From Sisyra terminalis (Eukaryota > Arthropoda > Insecta > Neuroptera > Sisyridae), in the NCBI GenBank assembly GCA_958496175.1, contig OY292274.1:60460630-60524629 (forward strand): a stretch of DNA of 64,000 bases, in the 5' to 3' direction. The notes beneath the pieces are model-generated. The model made no database searches and had not been told where the DNA came from. It saw nothing but the letters and a program-made list of their open reading frames with translations. Shown here in pieces: positions 12,001-23,100 of this stretch (position 1 is its first letter; every line of letters begins with the position of its first letter). Made by a program: the position numbers and the translations under genes.

Positions 12001-13847
12001 ACTGAAAGTTTCTGCTGGAATTTGAACGGAATTTCGATTGCTTTTAAACTGGTTTATACACGATTGGAAGATACCCGCTACTAAAAATGCAATAATGCAT
12101 AATTTATCAGTTTAAAAGCGATCAACATTCCATTTGATCTTTAAGAAAAACGAATCTATTCAAATGGGGAGTCGTAGCCAAATAAGGTGTGAACAGACGG
12201 GTAAGATACACAGTGGTCATAATAAACATTCTTAAGAATCCAAACTTAAATTATTTTCTACGTTTTTTTCTGGATTTTCCGTTATATTTCAATGAATAAA
12301 GTACTTGAACGTAACAATCATGAACTGCTAAAGGATGACCATTTGTTGGACCCACATAGAAGCAATGATAATGACGTCATACCGTAACAATTACCTAATT
12401 TTTCAGATTTTATCAGATATTACTAAGCAATGAGTTTGTAAATACAATCATCAATGTTTATAAATTTTAAATACTTATTTTTGTGAGTAGTCCATGTACT
12501 GTATAATTAAAAATAAGGTATCAATCTTAATAAAGTAGCTGAATTTTATAGCAAGGACGGCAAGTTTAGAAATCTTAGGATTTAATATTTAAAGAGTTAT
12601 TAAACTTCTTCTCGTATAAGAAATAGATTGTAAACGTTGATAAACGATTATTTTTATGTGCGTAACTTCCGCTTTTTCTAATAAATCAAAAGACCTACCA
12701 ATAGATCAAGTTTATTACTCAAGTTATATGCTGTTTTAGTTGCCTATACAACTATTGAACTATTGAAGTTTATTTTTACAACGAATTTGAAAAATATTCA
12801 AATTAAATAGTATTGATTATATAATTGATTTGTTTTAAACAAATGGGGTAAAAAAAATGATTTATTTTTTAAGAGAAAAATAATTTGCATACAAATGTAC
12901 ATTGTACATACTTCAAAAATATTTTCTTAAACCGGTTTAAAATTGTACAAAATACTTCACTACTTAAATAAATTATATTAGTATTACCCACTTTGGAGAT
13001 TCATCAGTTAAAAGGACAAAACATCGAGGAAACGATATATAAATCATTATAAGCAATTTTAAAAATGTATAACAAGAATTACGAAAATTGTTTCGGAAAT
13101 TATCTAATAAGTATATTTAAAATTGACACCATATTTGTACTGTAATTCTCTACTACTGAAAATCAATGATGTCACATCAAGTTCTTATTTTCGAAGGATT
13201 TATAAAAATATTGTCCAAGTAATTGGTCTTCAGCAATGGTCTTTTTTGGCCAATTTACCATCACTGTTGGCTGTTTCATAAAGTTTTTTTTTGTTTTGTT
13301 TTTTCCAATCGTATTTACCAGTAAAATTATATTTTAATATTTGGTTTCAATAAAGTAAATACTTTTTAAAAATATTTTTTTTGTCATTACTTACTTCCAT
13401 GACCAGAAAGACTTTGTGTGCCGATTCTTTGCAATCGAATAGAGCCACCACATTCTCATGATGCAATTCAGTTAATTCCTAAAAATAAAACACCATAATA
13501 ATATTGCAAAAGAAGGCTTTTGAGTATAAATATTGTAATATACCTTTAGAATTTTAATTTCTTTTCCGAGAAGGTTTTGCGACTTTGCCAGGCTTTTCTT
13601 CGTAATGCTCTTGATGGCAACGACCTCATTATGGTTCTATAGAATGGAAAAAGGAGTAGACAATTAAAACTCATATTCTGCGTTGAATAATTAATTGATA
13701 ATTAAGCGAGCTTTTGATGGGAAGTGATATTTGAAAGGATTTTTTTGAAAAGTATACCTTGCGATTGCGTCCTTTAAATACAACCGCGAACGCCCCATGT
13801 CCGATCAATTCCTTCGGATTATACTCGTAATCGCCAATTATTTCCAT
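1..13847 (-). CDS. Atg1: Atg1/ULK autophagy-initiating serine/threonine kinase (3' part beyond window)
   Basis: Kinase that starts autophagosome formation in the Atg1/ULK-Atg13-FIP200 complex. Coding exons read from right to left: 13847-13758, 13636-13544, 13478-13395, 2753-2717, 2541-2491, 2408-2283, 2224-2151, 2066-1906, 1847-1696, 1249-1112, 802-670, 616-334 and 222-1. All junctions keep phase. Visible: glycine loop GHGAFAVV (about residues 16-23), VAIK lysine (about 39), HRDLKPQN (Asp about 134), DFGFAR, CGSPMYMAPE, and [13 protein letters not shown] at the end of the kinase domain, all close to ULK1. The Ser/Pro-rich tail has the ULK-type DDFVLVPA motif and an [16 protein letters not shown] stretch. 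The C-terminal Atg13/FIP200-binding region is off the left edge. Exons 1-3 are separated from the rest by a 10.6-kb intron holding another gene. The 802 acceptor is the least certain boundary. Confidence 0.95.
3921..4133. mobile_element. MITE-like element with ~36-bp inverted ends
   Basis: TGAAATAACATAGTAAAAGC at 3921 with ATGAAGGCCAAAAT after it is matched in inverted orientation by the sequence ending ACTATGTTATTTCA at 4133. The arms differ at only a few positions. The 213-bp unit has no coding capacity. No clear target-site duplication was identified, so the superfamily is open. It lies in the large Atg1 intron. Confidence 0.6.
4626..4854. mobile_element. hAT-type MITE with 8-bp target-site duplication
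   Basis: The left end CAGGGGGGCCAATCC and the complement of the right end CAGAGATTGTTAAAGG share the hAT-like CAG-RGG terminus. Subterminal GCGGACC and GGTCCGC blocks are inverted. The flanks are ttttaaat and atttaaat, a 7-of-8 match as expected for an 8-bp hAT duplication. There is no open frame. It lies in the Atg1 intron. Confidence 0.6.
4930..5046. repeat. Fragment of the 10639-10940 element, opposite orientation
   Basis: The stretch from ATTATTATCTTAACAATAG through TCAATTAATTACC and CAACTCTTTATGAAAAAGTC to AGACCCCCT is the near-perfect reverse complement of 10660-10780. It keeps only one end of the element. Confidence 0.65.
5951..7073 (+). mobile_element. Non-autonomous Helitron
   Basis: It begins TCTATTATTATAAAGAGG and continues with a stretch (GGCTTCGAAACTACTTAACC, TTTCACTGTTGGGAAGC) that I recall as a common insect repeat. 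It ends with a short hairpin (CGCAGACGAAGTTGCG) followed by ATCAGCTAG and then T, the usual 3' Helitron signature of hairpin plus CTAG|T. There are no inverted ends and no Rep/helicase coding. A related decayed stretch seems to lie at about 5390-5470. It lies in the Atg1 intron. Confidence 0.55.
7975..11674 (+). CDS. Leucine-rich-repeat type I membrane protein nested in an Atg1 intron
   Basis: Exons 7975-8042, 8279-8684, 10326-10601, 10983-11298 and 11349-11674 join in phase into about 463 residues. Order of parts: hydrophobic signal peptide ([14 protein letters not shown]), a Thr-rich stalk with several N-glycosylation sequons (NATT, NTTQ, NETE, NFTT), an LRRNT-like cysteine cluster (CPTSCTC...VCTQQGL), about six LRRs (for example [42 protein letters not shown]), an acidic Ser/Asn/Glu-rich spacer, one transmembrane helix ([19 protein letters not shown]), a basic stop-transfer KYRRS and a short cytoplasmic tail. 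The last intron is only 50 bp and is inferred because it alone joins the two frames. AATAAA lies at 11699. It is transcribed opposite to its host gene. I do not recognise a specific orthologue. Adhesion or receptor roles are typical of the family, but the ligand is unknown. Confidence 0.82.
8762..9460. repeat. Inverted repeat inside intron 2 of the LRR gene
   Basis: The arm at about 8917-8980 (CATGAATAATGTA, CAAAATCTAATTT, TTTACAAGTG) recurs inverted at about 9375-9445. A shorter inner copy of the CACTTGTAAAT end is at 8765-8775. The unit looks like a pair of decayed transposon ends. No coding capacity and no confident target-site duplication were seen. Confidence 0.4.
9664..9935. mobile_element. 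MITE-like element, inverted ends ATTCGTAAAAGACGT
   Basis: Left AGGGCACTATTCGTAAAAGA and the complement of the right end, GAAGGATCATTCGTAAAAGA, share ATTCGTAAAAGACGT. The interior is non-coding. It lies in intron 2 of the nested LRR gene. Confidence 0.5.
10639..10940. mobile_element. hAT-like MITE with inverted ends in LRR intron 3
   Basis: The ends match in inverted orientation: GGAGATGCAATAAAAGC then AGCAGGGGGTCA at the left; on the complement at the right, CAGAGAATGCAACAAAAC then AGCAGGGGGTCA. About 302 bp with no coding. Flanking 8-mers do not match, so it is old or the termini are slightly misplaced. A relative sits inverted at 4930-5046. Confidence 0.55.
11705..13394. other. Remainder of the large Atg1 intron
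   Basis: AT-rich intron sequence between the end of the nested LRR gene and Atg1 coding exon 3. Apart from the small inverted repeat I see nothing coding. Confidence 0.5.
12036..12124. repeat. Short hairpin-forming inverted repeat
   Basis: CGATTGCTTTTAAACTGG at the left pairs with CAGTTTAAAAGCGATC at the right, about 50 bases apart, in the Atg1 intron downstream of the nested gene. It may be a tiny MITE; no further evidence. Confidence 0.4.
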
Positions 13848-14332
13848 TTTGAATCAGGTACTGATATTTTGGGAAGAAAATAACTCAAATATTGGTGGAA
13901 TAAAGCCACTAATGTGTTTTATGTAAAAATTGCACTATTTTTGTTGTCAAAGATCAATACATTTTTATAATCATAACAAAGCGACGATTTGCCGTTTCAC
14001 ATTGAAAATTTGCCAATGATTTTGATGGTGGATGACGTTTAACGGTTCAGCGCGTATATAAACTATACTTTTTTCCTCTTCATTAAGTTTTGGGCATAAA
14101 ATTACCCGAATATTTGCTTGACATACTAAAATAGAAATCCGAACTAACTTGACTCCATTTTGAACTAGTAAATACGCACAACAGGGACTTATAGGGATAA
14201 ACCAGAATGACATTTTAGTATAAATATCCAGCGTTGGCACCATTGACTTGTTTTGAATTTTCAAATTGTTTTCCAAATGTCATAAATGTGTTAATAATAA
14301 TTGTTGTTAATAGATTTTTTAACGATTTAAAA
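13848..14332. promoter_or_regulatory. Shared divergent promoter region of Atg1 and Rpc9
   Basis: The 485 bp between the two start codons must hold both 5' UTRs and core promoters. No TATA box in a convincing position was seen for either gene, which fits housekeeping promoters. A 101-codon minus-strand reading frame at 14276-13971 shows no recognisable domain and is treated as chance. Confidence 0.5.
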
Positions 14333-14943
14333 ATGCAAGCGTAAGTTATTACCATTTATAAATTTCATAAAATATTTATACCATAGGATTTGTAACTATT
14401 TTTCAGAAGTAAAGAAAAAACCAACAGGGTCCTAACTAATTTCGAGGTTATGAGTTTTCTTCAAAAGAAAAAGGATAATCGTATTAAACCCAAAGGACAA
14501 CTGGCAACAATTATATATGAAGTACTTAAACGACTTAATCTTTTTTAACGATAAAAAATAATAAAATCTAGTCAAGCATTATTCTTCTTTTAGACAATGC
14601 GATATTTAGAAAGCACTGATAGTGCATATCAAAACGATGAATCAATAAAAAACTTTTTGAAAGAAATTCAGCATTTGCCGCTCCCGAAAATGGAAAAACT
14701 CACACTTGTTAATATTCCTCCAAGAAGTCCAATAGATTTACAAACGGTATTCACTATAATATATAAAAAGCAATGTCTCGTAATTTATAACTTTTTTGAT
14801 ATTACTTTTTTTTTCTACGGCAGATAATTCAATTTAGTGATGATATATTAAGCGACGAAGAAGCTGAACTCTTATTAACATGTGCATCTACACATTTTCC
14901 CGAACCTGAACAACCCGAAGAACAAGACGTGGAAATGGAATAG
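14333..14943 (+). CDS. Rpc9: RNA polymerase III subunit RPC9 (CRCP, Rpb4-like)
   Basis: Exons 14333-14340, 14407-14521, 14594-14746 and 14824-14943 give 131 residues (human CRCP is 148). RPC9 pairs with RPC8 to form the stalk of RNA polymerase III, which helps initiation on tRNA and 5S genes. Recognised by the CRCP-like order LTNFEVMSFL near the N-terminus, IIYETMRYLES in the middle, then FLKEIQHLPLPKMEKLTLVN and a conserved block ending DDILSDEEAELLLTC, with an acidic tail (PEQPEEQDVEME). The first exon holds only MQA minus one base, so the start depends on splice phase. It fits because ATG-CAA-GC joins A-AGT in frame. AATAAA is at 15000. It starts 485 bp from the Atg1 start on the opposite strand. 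Confidence 0.9.
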
Positions 14944-15319
14944 CTTTAATATACCAATATCAATATTTATAAACATTTGTAATGTAAAAAAATATGTAAA
15001 ATAAATATAAAGAAAATATTTATAACGTTTTAAAAAACTTTAATGAAGCTTGATGTTTAAAAATAAGTAAAAATAAATTTCTTTTTTATTTGGAAAGAAT
15101 TTAAGGTAATTTTAAATGATACGCGCAAGCGCTTGAAATTCTTTAGCCCCCGCTGGTCCCCGTCAATGTCGGTCTTGTATGCAGCTAATGCAAGTAAATT
15201 CTCTCGCCTCAGATTTAATAGTATTTTGTCAGCTGGTGTGATTAAAAAATATTGCACAACATTTAATTTCATAATTTATATAAATAAAACTATTTCGTAT
15301 GCCTAGAATTTCGGCTATT

Positions 15320-17057
15320 ATGAGTGATATACAAGTGAAAAATCCAACCCTAAAGGTAAGATAAATTCAAGATACATTTCACCATAATTATCTCAATTGC
15401 TGCAGGTATTTCATTATAATCTTTTTTTAAATTATTTTATTATACTATACTCGACAATTTTTACAATAAAAGTGGAAAATTTCCATAAATAAATATTTTT
15501 TCGTATCTTTGTTTTGATACGAGTATTTTTATATATTTATTGCGGTATTGTTTTTATCATTAGTTTTAGTCATTTGATATATTAAATTACTAATCTGTTT
15601 TCAATGTATTGATTATAAAATTTGATATTTCGGTTTATAAACCGGATTGTAATTTAGAATTCTTAGCTGATGAATATTTCCTCAACAGTGATCAATTTAA
15701 AATTTTAAATTAATTTAAATACCTTTTCCTGTATGTTTTCTGCCTAATAGTTCAAGTTTGGTTTCCTGGGTGGTTGAACTCTTACTTCTCCTGCTTGCCC
15801 TTCACAAAATCCTGCAAGTTATATTATAGTTCCTTCTTCTATTTACACAGATTTAGGAGTAATAAATTATTCTTCTTTCTTGATTGATACTTCTATATTC
15901 TTACTTTTACATTTATAAATCTACTAATCTATTTGCTTTTTTCCATTCTTCCCAAGCACTTTACTTTAAAGCTTCCTAGATACTTCCTCTTATGTTTCTT
16001 AAGAGACCACGTTAACCATTCATACAGTAAGTAGTACATTCCAATCATAGAATTTCAGTAACAATTGTCATATGTTTACAGTCCAGTATTTATATCTATT
16101 TTATAATTTTTTCTAGTTAAAGTTAAATGGTCCAACTACACTTGTAAGTTTGTTTTAATCTTCGCTAGCAGTACCAAGTCGTCAGTGTATTTGTTCGATT
16201 CGTGCAACTATTGTCGTTGTCTTTATATTTTTCAAGAGTACCCTTTATTAACCATTCTTCTTATATATGTTAATAAAGAATAGGATATACCTATAAAATT
16301 TTAAAGTAATATCTGACTAATTATGATTAATTTTTTCCCTACGAAAACATGGCCTTTACGAAAGTTTCGATCGTAAAAACTAGCTTCGGTCAGACACTAA
16401 TGTATAGTATTAATGAAGCATTTTTAAAAGTAACTTTTGTTTAGAAATCATAAAACTTAACTGGGAAATTTATATATCAATAGCTCATTACAATTCTGTT
16501 TATCATAATTGGTGTATGTATGTATTTCAGTTGGTGTTTGTGATTCACTTGATTTTGATGGCATGGGCGTCTCAAGGATGGTGGAGCTCCGATTCATACG
16601 TCTTCACAAATTTGATTTTTTTCGCCATTTTACTATGGGGAATGCATGCTTATGACAACGCAGAACCGATACAATTGGTAAATGACTACATTATTTTTTT
16701 TAAAAAATTTTTACTTAGTAGTAAAATTCTAGGCTCTCGCCGTCAATATTATAAGTATAATTTTGGACGTGGTGCTCCTCTCCGTGCGCTATCCAACCGT
16801 AGACCGTGGAATCGGCAATCGTTTCTCGGCCTGGATGGCAATTCTCAACTTATTGGTTCGTCCTTTTACATCAATTTTATTGTGGCGCATTATGCAAGAA
16901 CGGGAGGGAACTCGTACGTAATGAAACATCAATTTCCAATGATCCTTCTATAAATTTGCAAATGGTTTTAGGAAGTGGCAGCTCATATGAAGACATTGAT
17001 CGTCCTGTTATCCATTCCGTACCGCCACAAACTGATCTCTCACCTGGAAAAATTTAA
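15320..17057 (+). CDS. AGTRAP-like (type-1 angiotensin II receptor-associated) membrane protein
   Basis: Exons 15320-15355, 16531-16677, 16733-16913 and 16972-17057 join in phase to 149 residues (human AGTRAP 159). Three or four hydrophobic segments are visible: LVFVIHLILMAWAS, VFTNLIFFAILLWGMHA, ALAVNIISIILDVVLLSVRYP and MAILNLLVRPFTSILLW. The motifs DVVLLSVRYP, RFSAWMAILNLL and RIMQEREGT match the AGTRAP pattern DIVHISIFYP, GMAILSLLLKP and MYRERGG. The tail SGSSYEDIDRP resembles the AGTRAP tail around the tyrosine (SAYQTIDS). In vertebrates it promotes internalisation of the AT1 receptor. Insects lack a clear AT1 receptor, so its role here is unknown, perhaps general trafficking. Intron 1 is 1.2 kb; AATAAA at 17085. 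Confidence 0.85.
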
Positions 17058-17090
17058 TTATTCCATTTCTTATTTACTTATTTTAATAAA

Positions 17091-18284
17091 GTAACATATT
17101 TGAGAACGCTCTTGAAAACTTAAACCTCAATTACGTCCATTTTTTTTTCCTAACTGGCTGTTAATTTTTAGTGCCATATTAATTTTAATTCTTTACTGCT
17201 AAGTTATACTTATATCGTTTTAATTGCACCACATTCTATATTTGTTTTTAATTATGGTATATTGATTTTATCATTTTTGTTAAAAATAATTTTACTCAAA
17301 TATTATTTAACATAAATTTTCACATATTGATGATAGATTTTTCAATAGTTAATTATTTTGTAATTGCAAACAATTTTCCAATTGTAAAATTTTTATATTT
17401 TATATAAACACTTAATAAACGTAATAAAAATCTGAAAATCGTTCATTTAATAGAGAGTAAATAAAACGACACGCTTAAGTTAATTAAAATTTATTTTTTT
17501 TGAAAAAGATGTATGCAATGTATACAAATACAAGTCTTATAATTTTACATACTACTTGTACACAATATTCTTATAGTCTTCGAAGAAATACAAATTATCA
17601 ATTTCAGTAAATTCATTATAAAAATTTGTTTCATTCGCCTTGATGTTTTACTGTATATTGTATAATTGGCAGTTTTACTACTGTAAAAAATTATTTAATG
17701 TAATTTGATGAAAATTTGTACAATTATTGCAGTTAGACGGACCGGCTCGTTTCAAACTTTGTGCAGCAATTTTTAAATATTTATAAAAAGCCATTAGTAG
17801 AAGACTAGATAAATTACCGTACATAAGAATAGTGAGACTTGAGAAATCTTGGCAGTTATAAACATCTTTTCCTAGGAATATTAATTGTGTATTATATAAT
17901 ATTTCATAATCATATGATTTACTAATATAGTCATCAATAAATTAATTACCTACTAATTATTTAAAAAAATTTACAAACAATTATTTTAATTGTGGTATTA
18001 TCTTTAAGTATAAAATATAAAGTTTCCCGTCATTTCCCTTCAAACGATTTTTTACCGCAATTTTACACTTTATTGTGATTTTTCACATATTTTATAAAGA
18101 AAATTATGGAACTGATGTTTGTTGAATTGATTAACTAAATCAACGTAGCAGTCCTAATTACGTACATAAAAATTTATGTATATTGAGTGAACAAGGGTCT
18201 TTCAATCCCAAAAAAATAAATATATACGAAAGCAATTTACGTAATGAGATTCGGGAAAATGACCAGGAATCAAAATATAACATC
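17091..18284. other. Convergent intergenic spacer, AGTRAP-like gene to septin
   Basis: AT-rich spacer between two convergent 3' ends. It must hold the septin 3' UTR. I see no coding exon, repeat or RNA gene in it. Confidence 0.5.
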
Positions 18285-20148
18285 TTAAACATCAATAATA
18301 CTTTCATGTTTTGCATCTTGACTGGTAAGCTTAAGTTTTTGCTGCATTTGAGCTAACATATCCTGCATTCGACGAATCTAAAAGAAATAATAAATAAGTC
18401 ATAAAAAAATGTCCATAGTAAAAATTTATCGTTTGTACCTCTTCATCTTTTTGTAATAAAAGACGATCGGTTTCGGTAATATTGTTCTCAAAATTTGGAC
18501 CGGAATCTCGCTTTAATTTCCTAAAAGAGGAACTAAAAATGATACAATCAAACCTATTAATGTCTATGTGCAATATTACCCTCTTTCCCTAAGAGCATGT
18601 TGGGAAATTTGCGAAATACATTGAGCACGGAAATTTTCGTAATGCACATCTTGCGTTACATCCTTTAAATCCTGCATGTGCGTTGAAATAAGCATCGTGC
18701 GAAGCTTAACAAAATCGCTATGTTTTGGATTTTCAACTGAAAAAAAATATATATTGCACACAATTATTGGATTATTGCATTTGTAATTTACCGTCGACAA
18801 CTCCCCAGGGATATTGACGGCCTCGGACTTTACGGCCGGCGATTTCGAGCACTGTGTTGCTACCGACAACGGCAAAGGGAACACTCGCTTTTAATTCGCG
18901 ATCTTGTTGCTTGAATTCGTCGTCTTCGTCACTGTCGCATTCGGGAAATTGATACATTTGAATTTGATTTTCTTCGATGTCTGCTAGAATTCGTTCTTTT
19001 AACTTTTTCACTTCCGCACTAGTTAGTGTATCAGCTTTCGCGATTACGACCACAATATTAACTTTTCGATGAAGTCTTTTCATTAACTCCAAATCCATTT
19101 GTCGCAAACTAAAATAAGGAGATATATGTAGTATGTACATCGAATAAAAAGATCAAGAAGAAAAGAAGAAGTTAGAAAGGTATTTTTTTACTAAGTTTAT
19201 TAAGACAAGGTTTGAAAACTCTGAACACTACAAATTTAGGCTTATTATGTTTCCGGTAGGCCTTTTGCACTTATTGTAGATCAAAAAATTGAGCTATCAG
19301 CTACTAAAGTGCTATTCCACTAGTTCAGTGCTGAGGTGGAACATCCCAAGCTATTTCAGTCGCCATACAACCGGAATGTGAGAAGAATTTTCATTTTTGG
19401 TCTCAAAAATCTGCACATCGGAGGGTCTAACAATACTCCAATATCAAGTACATTCTCATACCAAATAACCAGTTATGAAACCCGTCACTTATCTGGTTTG
19501 AGATATACTTATATTTAATATTTGAACAGTTAGATTTTAATGGAAGACTTTTTTCCCTCTAGTGTTGGTCCACAAGGTGCAATGATCAATTGAGTGTTAT
19601 GAAAAGAAATTTTGGAGAAGCTAAATGCATTCAACAATGCTTACCTGTGACCCCATGGCGGGACGAAATATAAGCAACAATGTACACGATTGTCTTGAAT
19701 ATTTCGTCGATTCAAACCGCTTTCGTCGGTGAAATATTGTCTAAATTGTTCATCGATATAGGCTGTACAAACTCGCCAACTATCTTCACAATTAACAGCA
19801 TCACCAAATCCAGGAGTATCCACAACAGTGAGTCGTAATTTAACACCTCGTTCTTCAATATCCATGGTTTTCTTTTCGATGCATGTGGTCTTTTTGATTC
19901 TTTCACCAACCTCTGGTATATGCCGATTTTTGTACAAATCTCCCAGGAATAGGCTACAACTTCAATGTTTAACTTCTGTGTTTTATAAAATTGCCTTAAT
20001 TTACTCACCTATTAATTAAAGTTGATTTTCCCAAACCACTTTCTCCGACCACCATAAGCGTAAAATCGAATCCTCGCTTTACAGATTTGCGATGAACTTG
20101 CTCCGGTAGTGTGGCAAATCCAATATAGTCTCGTTCTCCCTTGTCTAT
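18285..20148 (-). CDS. Sep4: Septin, SEPT4/5 group (Drosophila Sep4-like), 5' coding exon unresolved
   Basis: Filament-forming GTPase acting at the cell cortex and in cytokinesis. Exons 20148-20009, 19953-19645, 19108-18792, 18736-18580, 18520-18439 and 18377-18285 join in phase into 365 residues. Visible: polybasic [10 protein letters not shown]-loop [10 protein letters not shown]3 [26 protein letters not shown]4 AKADTLT, the septin unique element ([30 protein letters not shown]) and a short C-terminal coiled-coil ([20 protein letters not shown]). DAVNCEDSW and [12 protein letters not shown] place it with the Sep4/SEPT4-5 group rather than Sep1/SEPT2. Just before AKAD the usual proline is replaced ([10 protein letters not shown], normally NIVPVIAKAD). 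The exon at 20148 begins in phase 0 after an acceptor, so the initiator ATG is further upstream. The gene symbol is by similarity only. Confidence 0.93.
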
Positions 20149-23100
20149 CTGAAACAATTTGCGATATCAAGTTTTCATAGTTCAAATCGGAAACAGAAAC
20201 GGCAAAGCTTACACATTTCTGTAATAGATCCAGCAAAGTGAATTACTTTAAGTACATAGATTTGTACCTCTAGTCACTTATTAATAGACAACAATGCCAA
20301 CAAAGCATGCAAAACAGAAAATTCGATCCGTGGCGAAACTAAAACTCGTTTTAGATTCATGTGAACCGTTCAATTGTATACACCCAACGAACGCAAAGTA
20401 TAAAAATATCTCGAGAATTAAAATCTGCAACTCGTCTGCAATTCAAATGCGTTTCCTTAGTGCGATTTCGACCCAGAGTTTATGCAAATGTAATAGGCGA
20501 AATTGCACTACGTCACAATTTTAACTTCGGAAACATTTTTTACTTCACTAGTAAAACTAGTGTTAGAAACGCAGATCTAAATTGGTTTCGTCATTTCACT
20601 TGATTGATGGAACTATGTGTTAAGTACATACAATACCAGGATGATTTAATTATTAAATTTATAATAATTGAATTATTAATTACTGTTAATCAATTTCAAT
20701 AAAAGCAATTTGAAATAATGAGAATCAATGTGAGTTGACGGCAAGGCATTTTATCTATAAAACATTGATTAATTTTAGAGGATTTCTTTTCAAATCCAAT
20801 GTAAATAACACCCTTTGATTAAATTAATTTTTTCTAGGAAATATCTAGGAAGTCTTTTCATTAATGAATAAAAATATTAAGTATAAAATCGCCTTCGAAA
20901 GATGTAAATTTTTTAAATATAAATTAATTGTAAGAAAATTATCTTTAAATATGATTATTGCATAATCATACGTACTTTCAATCAATTTTAAATGAGTCTA
21001 GGTATTCTTCGATTTCCATACCTAAGTTTTAAATTTTTATTTTTTTTTTAAGTCAAGCTTAACGACTATAATACAAAAGTTCTTTAGGGATGAATCTTAA
21101 CAAGAGAAAAATAGTTAGAACCGACTTGGGGAACCAACTGAGACTCCAGAAGGTAAAGTATAAATTATAAGCCATAAGGCGCTACTTATAATGATAAACA
21201 CATATAAACCGTATCTTTGTAATTTTCTATTAATTCCGTCATAAATTTGGTACACATTTGAATATAATTTTTTTAATTAAATATAATGTAATATAAAAGG
21301 GCATCAAATGCATTCCTCACTGAAAATAGGTAGGTACCTAAATGGTTAAGGTGACCTCTAAAAACTATACTACGACATGTAGGCAAAATCGAAGGCATTT
21401 GATAATTACATAGAAGTAGATTAATAGGTGTGTATTACTGTTAGTGAATATTATTATAGTAAAAGAAAATTTTTGGTAAAGATAATTTAAGTAATTAAAA
21501 TAGATGAAGAGAATAATTATAAGTCTAAAATAAAGTCTGAATCAGTAGCTTACAAACCACTAGTTTTCGCGACTATTTTTTGCATCTGTATATCTTAAGA
21601 AGTTTAAATAAAGAGTTAAAAAAGGTAAAGGAATATTAGCTAAGCAAAAAAGCCAATTCCTTAAATCTCGATGATGAAATTTATCTACTTAATTCACATT
21701 ATTGTATATGGGGAAACACTAGCATCCTATAAAACTATTGGGGCAATTGAGACAAACAACACTGTAACTTTTGGGGTACAATTTAAGAAACTATAAACTA
21801 ATTGTAAGATATAAGGCTGTTTATTTTGAAAAAGTAATTTGTTAATTTTGATGAAATTAAAGGTTTTCGCTACTTCAGGGTAATAGGAACTTGGTTATAT
21901 AAATTTATTTTGAGAGAATTAAAGTATCTAATCTTTTAAAGTCTAAATGTTACTATTACAACTCAAAATACAAAAATACAAATACGTGTTGTTTGATGCA
22001 CTTAAAAAGAAAAACGGTTTTCAGAATAACCGGTCGTATATACTAGTGACTAGTGAGGTATTACTAATTTAAATTTGCATTTATGATACGTTAGTGTATA
22101 TTTTCGGATTTGAATAAACGTTTAGGAATGTTTCTAATCAATTTGAAAAAATAAAAATTGATTACTACATCATAAATTGCATTGATAAGACTTTCAATTT
22201 GTTATCATTAAAAAATAAAATTTAAATTTATCATTTTGTAGGTGACATCGAGTTCAAATTGAACGCGTTACATATTTTGAAATTGAAATTTGAGATATCG
22301 TTTTATTTAACATGAAACGCTGACACTAACGATAAGAAAACGGGACCGAGAAATTATCATTAAATGCGTGGGTGTTAACTTCTTTGAAACATTATCATCA
22401 AATTGTACCTACTTCAGTTATAGTTCTCAAAACCGACGAAGCAAAAGAACAAATTTGCTTACTAAAGAAATTTTATTTGTCCCAATGAAAATAAACTAAA
22501 CAATTTACGTAGACTTTCATTAGATACAGATAAAATAATTACTCAATAAAACGTAATCAAAATAAATATCTCCTTAGTTAAGAGGCCTCAATACTATCGG
22601 CTTGCTTTGTATTTTTAAGTACCATAAGCAAATTATTATAAACAAACTTTTCAAAGAACTCAAAAATTTTGTCAGCAATTCAATTGAATTATACCGAAAA
22701 AATCAATAGAAACAATTCAAGTTACGACTACAAGTTACAATCATAGTTGATTTAATTTTGGCAACGCCTTTCACTTATTGGCACTGTTTAAGATCAATTA
22801 GTTATGGTCTCAACAAATTTTCTGTTGTAAGTTGACTGACCAACTAATTGCCATTTCCGCTCTTTGGTTCCATTAAATATTAATTGAAAACGAAATTAAA
22901 ATCTTCAAGAAAATACCAGCAAACTGAAGAATAAAAATTGCACAAAATTGATTTATTTTATTCAATCTTTCTCTTATTCTATATTAGGAATTAATCAGTT
23001 GCCTTGCATTACTATGTAAGGTATTTAGGTACAATAATTGTAGCCAGTGACTATTTTTAGAAATATTTCTTCAAGTTACACCTATTTCTTCAAATACGTA

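Noticed and set aside
19336..19518. 60-codon plus-strand frame in a septin intron
   Set aside because: Lies within the intron 19109-19644 between two solid septin exons; no similarity seen.
20294..20603. Two overlapping plus-strand frames near the septin 5' side
   Set aside because: No recognisable protein, wrong strand for the septin; more likely non-coding or regulatory sequence.
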